Assembly (NCBI GenBank): GCA_021648045.1
Contig: JAKITM010000076.1
Location: 1 to 11,450 of the forward strand
Length of the DNA: 11,450 bases
Source: Lysobacterales bacterium
GTDB lineage: Bacteria; Pseudomonadota; Gammaproteobacteria; Xanthomonadales; SZUA-36
Direction: 5' to 3'
Of this stretch, positions 6,798 through 11,450 are shown piece by piece (the first letter of the stretch is position 1; each line of letters opens with the position of its first letter). The notes beneath the pieces were generated by a model. It was not told the origin of the DNA. It made no database searches and saw nothing but the letters and a program-made list of their open reading frames with translations. A program made the position numbers and the translations under genes.

Positions 6798-6829
6798 TTT
6801 AGTTGGTATAGTATTTAGCAGGTATAGTG
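6798..6829 (+). repeat. Two 16-bp tandem repeats ending at the regulator start codon
   Basis: TTTAGTTGGTATAGTA (6798-6813) is followed directly by TTTAGCAGGTATAGTG (6814-6829), with 13 of 16 positions identical. The second copy carries the weak Shine-Dalgarno AGG and touches the ATG at 6830. Each copy holds TATAGT, close to a -10 box. A recent small duplication or a control element for translation or transcription would both explain it. Confidence 0.6.
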
Positions 6830-7543
6830 ATGAGCAGCAGTTCGAAAGTATTAATTGTTGAAGATGAAGCCGCCATTCGCACCGGGCTGGTAGATGTATT
6901 GGTTTACCATGGCTATCAGGTAGAAGCAGCGGCTAATGGCCGGGAGGGCTTGGAAAAAGCACTCAGTGGCAGCTTTGACCTATTGCTGCTTGATGTTATG
7001 TTGCCGGAAGTAAATGGTTTTGAAATTTGTCATCAGCTACGGCAATCCGATCCCGACCTAGCAATCATTATGCTCACCGCCAAGAGTATGGATGAAGATG
7101 TTGTTCAAGGGCTGTCTTTGGGTGCGGATGACTATGTAACCAAGCCTTTTTCTATCACTCAGTTGCTGTTGCGGGTACAGGCTGTATTGCGCAGAACTCG
7201 GCCCCCAGAGAACAGCACGGATATTATTCACCTGAATGATAAAGTTACTATAGATTGTCTCAATCTCTGCGGGAAAAGAGAAGACGAAAGCCTTGTATTT
7301 ACTCGCCGCGAAATCGATTTGTTACGCTATTTGCAGCTGCATAGCGAACGCCCGGTTAGTCGGGATGAGTTGCTGCATAAGGTTTGGGGCTATGCCAGTA
7401 ATGCTGATCTGGAGACCAGAACCGTCGATATTCATATTGCAAAACTACGGCGTAAACTCGAACTTGAGCCCGCCCAACCACAATTTATACTCACTGTCCG
7501 TGGTGCTGGGTATCGTTTACACGCAGTGAGGCAGGATAGTTAA
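6830..7543 (+). CDS. OmpR/PhoB-family response regulator
   Basis: The 237-residue product has a receiver domain (about 5-120) with acidic residues E11/D12, phospho-acceptor D55 in LLLLDVMLPE, T83 and K105 in the TKPF motif. A winged-helix DNA-binding domain (about 130-231) ends in TVRGAGYRL, with recognition-helix sequence RTVDIHIAKLRRKL. The length is normal for the family. A GTG at 6827 sits directly before the ATG at 6830; I chose the ATG because the family begins a few residues before the KVLIVEDE strand. The kinase gene begins immediately after the TAA, so the pair is one operon and one two-component system. The 11-bp-spaced repeat upstream is its likely binding site. The specific regulon cannot be read from the sequence. 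Confidence 0.93.
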   Translation: MSSSSKVLIVEDEAAIRTGLVDVLVYHGYQVEAAANGREGLEKALSGSFDLLLLDVMLPEVNGFEICHQLRQSDPDLAIIMLTAKSMDEDVVQGLSLGADDYVTKPFSITQLLLRVQAVLRRTRPPENSTDIIHLNDKVTIDCLNLCGKREDESLVFTRREIDLLRYLQLHSERPVSRDELLHKVWGYASNADLETRTVDIHIAKLRRKLELEPAQPQFILTVRGAGYRLHAVRQDS

Positions 7544-9688
7544 ATGAGTAGGGTCAGTGGTAGTTTGTATTCAAATATGGATATAAAGCGCGTACGCCGC
7601 TGGTTATTTGTATTTTTTCTGGCGATTGCCATACCCGCAGCCTTGTTAATTGCACAGACTTACAGCCAGTTAAAATGGGAATCTTTCCATCAGCAACGCG
7701 GCCTAGCTGAAGAACTAAGTCAGCGCATCGAGACGCGATTTTCACAATTGATTAATGCTGAAGAGGCTCGGCCGTTTACCGATTATGCTTTTCTGAATCT
7801 GGCGGGTGATCCAGATGCTAATTTCCTGCAGTTATCACCCATCGCCAGATACCCGGTAGCCACAGAAATCCCCGGGCTTATCGGTTATTTCCAGTTAGAT
7901 GCAAAGGGTGAATTATCGACCCCAATTGTACCGATAGACATCAGCAGATTCAGCAGTTACGGCATTGATAGCGATGAACAAAATGCTAGGCTGGAATTAC
8001 AGACGCAAATCTACCAGATTTTGTCACAAAATCATTTGCTGGATAATACGCCGAGACCGGCTGAGGCTGCAGCGCCGGATTCTTCCAGTCCGGATCGACA
8101 AAACACCACTGCAAGGCTGGCAGCTGAAAAAGAAGAGCTTGTGCAACGCAAGCCGAATTTTGCCAAGCGATCAGAGTCGGTAGATAAGAGCAATCTATAC
8201 ACGCAGATTGCTTTTGACCAGTTGGAGAGAAAAGTGCCGAACAAAGACAAACAAGATGCTTTTACTCGCATAGATGCAGATGATCTGGAGCTGGCAGATA
8301 ATGAACTTGATGGCCGGGAAAGCAGACGAAAACAGCAGTTTGATGCTGGATTATCCAAAAAGAAAGCCCGAATAGAATTCAATAGTCTGCCGATTCTTGC
8401 CGAAGAAATTTCCGCTACCAAAGAAGATACGCCGCAAGCTGAGTCACTAGCAAGCGTTCCTACAAGTGCAGCTGCAAGTGCAATTGGGGGTGACTCGCAG
8501 TACTACCCGGGTTTAAAGGTGCGCACTTTTGAAAGCGCGATTGATCCACTGGTTTTTAGTCAGCTCGAAAGCGGCCATTTCGTGCTTTTTCGCAAGGTCT
8601 GGCGTGACGGTGAGCGCACCATTCAGGGTTTGTTGATTGAACAGCAAAGCTTTCTTCAGGCGCTGATTAATACGCTATTTCAACAAACGGGTTTATCCCT
8701 TGCCAGTAATTTACTGGTATCTTACCGAGGCGATAATATTGAGGCCTACCCTGGTCGTAGTGGTGATAGGTATCTAGGTGTAAGCAGGGATTCGGCACAG
8801 TTCAATGGGCAGGCACTCTACCGCAGTCGTTTAAATGAACCTTTCGCAGAACTGGAACTTCAGTTTAATATCAATAAATTGCCCCCGGGCCCTGGAGCCC
8901 AGGTTGTGGTCTGGTTATCCATCATTCTCATGTTGATTTTACTCGTCGGTTTCTACTTGATGTACCGCTTAGCTGCTCGCCAAATCGAGCTGGCGCGGCA
9001 GCAACAGGACTTTGTTTCCGCGGTCAGTCATGAGCTTAAAACCCCGCTAACATCAATTCGTATGTATGGTGAAATGCTCAAGCAAGGCTGGGCGGCAGAA
9101 GATAAAAAGCCTGAGTATTACAATTTTATTTTCGATGAGAGCGAGCGCCTTTCCCGCCTGATTAATAATGTACTGCAGCTTGCACGCATGTCACGAAATG
9201 AGCAGCAGGCCAATGTACGCCAGATCACGGTGATGGAGTTAGTTTCGCTACTGGAATCAAAAGTATCCTCACAAATTACGCGCGCCGGTTTTCAATTTAA
9301 GCTGGAATGTAAAGCTGATGGGACGATGAGCATAGATGTTGACTGGTTTACCCAGATCATCCTTAACCTGGTCGACAATGCGCTCAAATTTTCAGCTGAT
9401 GCCGATAACAAAACCATTGATATCAGCTGTCAGCGACTAGCCGATAATGTTATCCAGTTCAGTATCCGTGACTACGGGCCCGGGATCGAAAAACAACAAA
9501 TGAAATCAATTTTTAAACTGTTTTACCGCAGCGAAAATGAAACAACCCGCGACACCATCGGCACCGGTATCGGCTTAGCATTAGTTCAACAAATGACGCA
9601 GGCCATGGCTGGCAGTATTGATGTAGTAAATCAGCAGCCGGGAGTGGAGTTCCGGCTTACTTTTCCTGTGGATGACTCAGAGAGTTAG
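7544..9688 (+). CDS. Membrane sensor histidine kinase with large extracytoplasmic domain
   Basis: The 714-residue kinase has TM1 at about 20-38 and TM2 at about 455-475, enclosing a region of about 415 residues that should lie in the periplasm. The ends of that region (about 40-165 and 318-450) look folded. The middle (about 170-316) is rich in Asp, Glu, Lys, Ser and Ala. No clear HAMP domain follows TM2. The HisKA domain has H496 in VSAVSHELKTPLTS. The ATPase domain has the N-box ILNLVDNALKFS (N608/N612), G1 DYGPGIE (643-649), F-box IFKLFYRS and G2 GTGIGLAL (673-680). All catalytic residues are present. The ATG directly follows the regulator's TAA, with AGGA about 8 bases upstream; a second ATG at 7577 has no good ribosome site. 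It probably senses envelope state and phosphorylates the regulator encoded upstream. Confidence 0.92.
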   Translation: MSRVSGSLYSNMDIKRVRRWLFVFFLAIAIPAALLIAQTYSQLKWESFHQQRGLAEELSQRIETRFSQLINAEEARPFTDYAFLNLAGDPDANFLQLSPIARYPVATEIPGLIGYFQLDAKGELSTPIVPIDISRFSSYGIDSDEQNARLELQTQIYQILSQNHLLDNTPRPAEAAAPDSSSPDRQNTTARLAAEKEELVQRKPNFAKRSESVDKSNLYTQIAFDQLERKVPNKDKQDAFTRIDADDLELADNELDGRESRRKQQFDAGLSKKKARIEFNSLPILAEEISATKEDTPQAESLASVPTSAAASAIGGDSQYYPGLKVRTFESAIDPLVFSQLESGHFVLFRKVWRDGERTIQGLLIEQQSFLQALINTLFQQTGLSLASNLLVSYRGDNIEAYPGRSGDRYLGVSRDSAQFNGQALYRSRLNEPFAELELQFNINKLPPGPGAQVVVWLSIILMLILLVGFYLMYRLAARQIELARQQQDFVSAVSHELKTPLTSIRMYGEMLKQGWAAEDKKPEYYNFIFDESERLSRLINNVLQLARMSRNEQQANVRQITVMELVSLLESKVSSQITRAGFQFKLECKADGTMSIDVDWFTQIILNLVDNALKFSADADNKTIDISCQRLADNVIQFSIRDYGPGIEKQQMKSIFKLFYRSENETTRDTIGTGIGLALVQQMTQAMAGSIDVVNQQPGVEFRLTFPVDDSES

Positions 9689-10121
9689 CTCGTTGCATAT
9701 AACCGATAAGTTTAAAAATACATTCCCTTGCTGGGATAAAAGCTTTTTCTTCTGACTTACTATTAACCCAGCCTTCAAATACCTGCCCCAGACTACATCG
9801 GGCCGCAAAGGGTCTTTACTGCTATGCACTATCACATGAACATGCAGTTGTTGAACCACATTACCTGTGGCAGCACAGTTTATCTTTTCAGCACCGAATT
9901 CAGTTTTGAAAAAGATGCTGGTGATTTGACTGATGTGAGTGATTTCTAGCTGTAACTCTGCGGGCACGTCATGAAACTCTATCAGCTCAGTTTTTTTGGG
10001 TATTGATCAACCAAGGTAAAGTTGCATTATTGTGTAGACGAAAATGACAATGATGCCATTCAAATAATTCATGGCTGTCAGCGGCCAATTGTGGCTGAAT
10101 TTTAAAATTGTTGGTGCCCAT
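9677..10121 (-). pseudogene. HIT-family protein gene split by a frameshift
   Basis: The minus strand encodes a HIT (histidine triad) protein in two frames. The first part starts at ATG 10121 (MGTNNFKIQPQLAAD), includes NNATLPWLINTQK and stops at TGA 9987-9989 after 44 residues. The second part, in another frame, continues TELIEFHDVPAELQLEITHI and contains GNVVQQLHVHVIVH, then a VVWGR segment, ending at TGA 9677. The switch falls at an A7 run (T7 at 9991-9997). With six A residues the two parts join as one protein of about 147 residues, the family's usual size. HIT proteins are nucleotide hydrolases or transferases; the family's HxH is kept here. The 3' end overlaps the convergent kinase gene by 12 bases. 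It may be a real pseudogene or a homopolymer sequencing error. No good ribosome site is seen before 10121. Confidence 0.8.
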
Positions 10122-10179
10122 GCAAAAACATTCTACATAGCTGGTTGTTGATTGTGATTAGCACAAACCAATGATTTGT

Positions 10180-11010
10180 TCAGAGTTGTGACACAAAAGC
10201 CACAAACTCATTGCAATGGGCTTTGAGTTCATCTACTTGTTTGAATGGATATTGTTGGCTGTAAATCACCAGTGCAGTTTTGGCATCAATCAAATTAAGC
10301 GTTAGGCTGTGTTGGTCATTTTTTTGTGAAATTTGGCTTCCGATAAACCACCTAACGCCGAACTCATGGCGGTAGTAAGGGAAAGGGCTGCCTGCATGTG
10401 ATTGAAGTGCGTAGCCAGACAAATACTGCATGTTATCCTGTTCCATGACCGCTTGCTTTAACCAAGCAGAGACATCAGTTTTAGGGCTAGCCGAATTGGG
10501 TGATTGAGTGTGTTCAGTAGGTAATATAATTAACGGCATAGAAGTGGATTTTGAATTCAAATACAGCACACCTAATAGACCCCAAAGCAAAATTGTCAGC
10601 ACTGCCAAAGCCATTAACATTGGTTTAAAATGTTTCAACCACAATGTGGTTTTTACAGGTTCTGAAGTGTTTGGAAATTCAGTAACTGATTCAACCGCAG
10701 GCAACCAACGATAGCCGACTTTAGGGATGGTTTCAATCAAGAATTCAGCTGTGGTCATGGTTTTTAGTTGAGAACGCAAGTCAGAAATACTGCGGGTCAA
10801 GGCATCGTCACTGACTACTTGATTAGGCCAAACACCATCAAACAACTGCTGACGGCTGACCGCTTTCTTTGCCTCTTGCAACAACACATTAAGCACCCGT
10901 GAATTAACCGGGCTCAAGCGCCGCTTTTGTTTTTGGCTCGAAACTTCGCCGGTATTGAAATTAATCAACATATCGGCAGTTCTGAAATATATGTCACGCT
11001 CTTGACTCAT
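10180..11010 (-). CDS. CadC/ToxR-like membrane-bound winged-helix regulator
   Basis: The 276-residue protein has an N-terminal Trans_reg_C winged helix (about 8-104) with SPVNSRVLNVLL, SDDALTRSISDLRSQL (67-82, recognition helix) and the closing IETIPKVGYRW (92-102). A linker leads to one membrane helix at about 129-151 and a short periplasmic domain (152-276). The end, RWFIGSQISQKNDQHSLTL followed by LIDAKTALVIYSQQYPF, resembles the beta-strand part of TolB-N/FlgO-like modules found in CadC-type proteins. Such one-component regulators sense a periplasmic signal and bind DNA from the membrane. The periplasmic part is much shorter than in E. coli CadC (512 residues in total). No clear Shine-Dalgarno precedes the ATG. 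It is divergent from the gene at 11169, and the 11-bp repeats between them are its likely operator. Confidence 0.85.
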   Translation of the reverse strand: MSQERDIYFRTADMLINFNTGEVSSQKQKRRLSPVNSRVLNVLLQEAKKAVSRQQLFDGVWPNQVVSDDALTRSISDLRSQLKTMTTAEFLIETIPKVGYRWLPAVESVTEFPNTSEPVKTTLWLKHFKPMLMALAVLTILLWGLLGVLYLNSKSTSMPLIILPTEHTQSPNSASPKTDVSAWLKQAVMEQDNMQYLSGYALQSHAGSPFPYYRHEFGVRWFIGSQISQKNDQHSLTLNLIDAKTALVIYSQQYPFKQVDELKAHCNEFVAFVSQL

Positions 11011-11052
11011 GGTGCACAGTTTAGCACTTGAGAGGCAGTAATTGATCGCACT

Positions 11053-11096
11053 CAGGCATTGCTCAAGTATTGCTCAGGTATTGCTCAGGTGATAAG
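11053..11096 (+). repeat. 11-bp tandem repeat, likely regulator operator
   Basis: CAGGCATTGCT (11053-11063), CAAGTATTGCT (11064-11074) and CAGGTATTGCT (11075-11085) are followed by a half match, CAGGTGATAAG (11086-11096). The period is 11 bases, about one helical turn, as in operators of winged-helix regulators of the OmpR/CadC fold. The repeats sit between two divergent genes, one of which encodes such a regulator. Confidence 0.8.
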
Positions 11097-11109
11097 TGGA
11101 GAAACTGAG

Positions 11110-11115
11110 TAAAAT
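11110..11115 (+). promoter_or_regulatory. Possible -10 box for the gene at 11169
   Basis: TAAAAT matches the sigma-70 -10 consensus at five of six positions. The expected -35 position (about 11087-11092) has no consensus and overlaps the last 11-bp repeat unit. That layout is typical of activator-dependent promoters of the PhoB class. A second candidate, GATAAT at 11137-11142, also lacks a -35. Confidence 0.35.
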
Positions 11116-11168
11116 AGAACACAAGCTATATCAATTGATAATAAACAACAATTAACAGGACAATCAAC

Positions 11169-11450
11169 ATGAATAGAATCAAGAAATTCTTATTATATCT
11201 CTTCGGCTTCGCCGCTTTGTTACTGATCATCACTGTGGTGATCAATTTACCCGCCTTTGATGAAGAGTTGTTGCCCGAAGTGGCTGCGATCAATAACATA
11301 CAAGCTGAGCCGTTTGCTAGGGGTAACGCCTACCTAGCCTTGTTGGCCATTAATGGGCCTTCAGGTAAAACATTACAACAAGCCACTGAAGAAGTTCGAT
11401 CATTTTTGAATCAAAAGATTGCAGAGACTGGCGTCGATTATTTAAGCGGT
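11169..11450 (+). CDS. Membrane-anchored protein of unknown function (partial)
   Basis: An open frame runs from ATG 11169 to the end of the window (94 codons, no stop). The N-terminus (MNRIKKFLLYLFGFAALLL) is a positively charged start followed by one membrane helix (about 7-26), either a signal anchor or an uncleaved signal. The part after it contains DEELLPEVAAINNI and GNAYLALLAINGPSG, probably helical and outside the cytoplasm. I do not recognise a named family. ACAGGACAATCAACATG supplies an AGGA about 8 bases before the start. It is divergent from the CadC-like regulator with repeats between them, so it is a probable target of that regulator. Confidence 0.75.
   Translation, partial: MNRIKKFLLYLFGFAALLLIITVVINLPAFDEELLPEVAAINNIQAEPFARGNAYLALLAINGPSGKTLQQATEEVRSFLNQKIAETGVDYLSG

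Larger units (their letters stand above)
6636..6829. promoter_or_regulatory. Divergent intergenic control region
   Basis: This 194-base region separates the start codons of the PspA-like gene (minus) and the response-regulator gene (plus), so promoters for both operons must lie here unless one sits in coding sequence. It is AT-rich at 6705-6750. TAATAT (6779-6784) is a possible plus-strand -10 box with no good -35. TATATA (6666-6671) could serve as a minus-strand -10 box, also without a -35. Weak -35 boxes fit activator-dependent transcription. Confidence 0.5.

Noticed and set aside
4289..9688. Proteobacterial dedicated sortase system (vWA target with its own regulator and kinase)
   Set aside because: No sortase gene is present, and the vWA protein lacks a C-terminal sorting motif and membrane helix.
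11053..11096. CRISPR array
   Set aside because: The repeats are 11 bases, directly adjacent with no spacers, and there are no cas genes.
11225..11246. Inverted repeat ATCAC-TGTG-GTGAT
   Set aside because: It is short and lies inside the membrane-helix coding region of the last gene, so it is probably a by-product of the codons.

Overview
The window looks like a chromosomal segment of a gammaproteobacterium of moderate GC content, perhaps a marine or cellulolytic type (Cellvibrionales-like). That assignment is an inference from protein sequence flavour and from the ftsE-ftsX-rpoH core. I could run no database search.

Positions 1-4250 (+ strand) hold housekeeping genes: the last codons of a type II secretion ATPase (gspE), gspF, ftsE, ftsX and rpoH. 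gspE/gspF and ftsE/ftsX are each joined by a one-base stop/start overlap, and only 13 bases separate gspF from ftsE. In E. coli and Pseudomonas ftsY normally precedes ftsE, so gspEF in that place is notable. rpoH is preceded by a very good sigma-E-type promoter with the same 16-base spacer as E. coli rpoH P3. A bidirectional rho-independent terminator closes the region and is shared with the convergent operon.

Positions 4289-9688 form a divergent two-part locus that I read as one envelope-associated signalling module. On the minus strand are a short PspA/IM30-like coiled-coil protein, a protein with about six membrane helices, and an exported von Willebrand A (vWA) protein. On the plus strand are an OmpR-type response regulator and a 714-residue histidine kinase with a large extracytoplasmic region that contains a long charged segment of low complexity. 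The shared intergenic region has an 11-bp-spaced direct repeat (TTTAC-N6-TTTAC), typical of OmpR/PhoB/CreB-type operators, and a 16-bp tandem repeat that runs into the regulator's start codon. The whole set is the best candidate here for an incompletely described system.

Positions 9677-11450 look more accessory. A HIT-family gene (minus strand) is split by a one-base change in an A7 run. Next is a CadC-like membrane-bound winged-helix regulator (minus strand), then the start of a divergent membrane-anchored protein of unknown function that runs off the window. Between the last two lies an 11-bp tandem repeat, three good copies plus a half copy, directly upstream of a -10-like box. It is a likely operator for the CadC-like protein.
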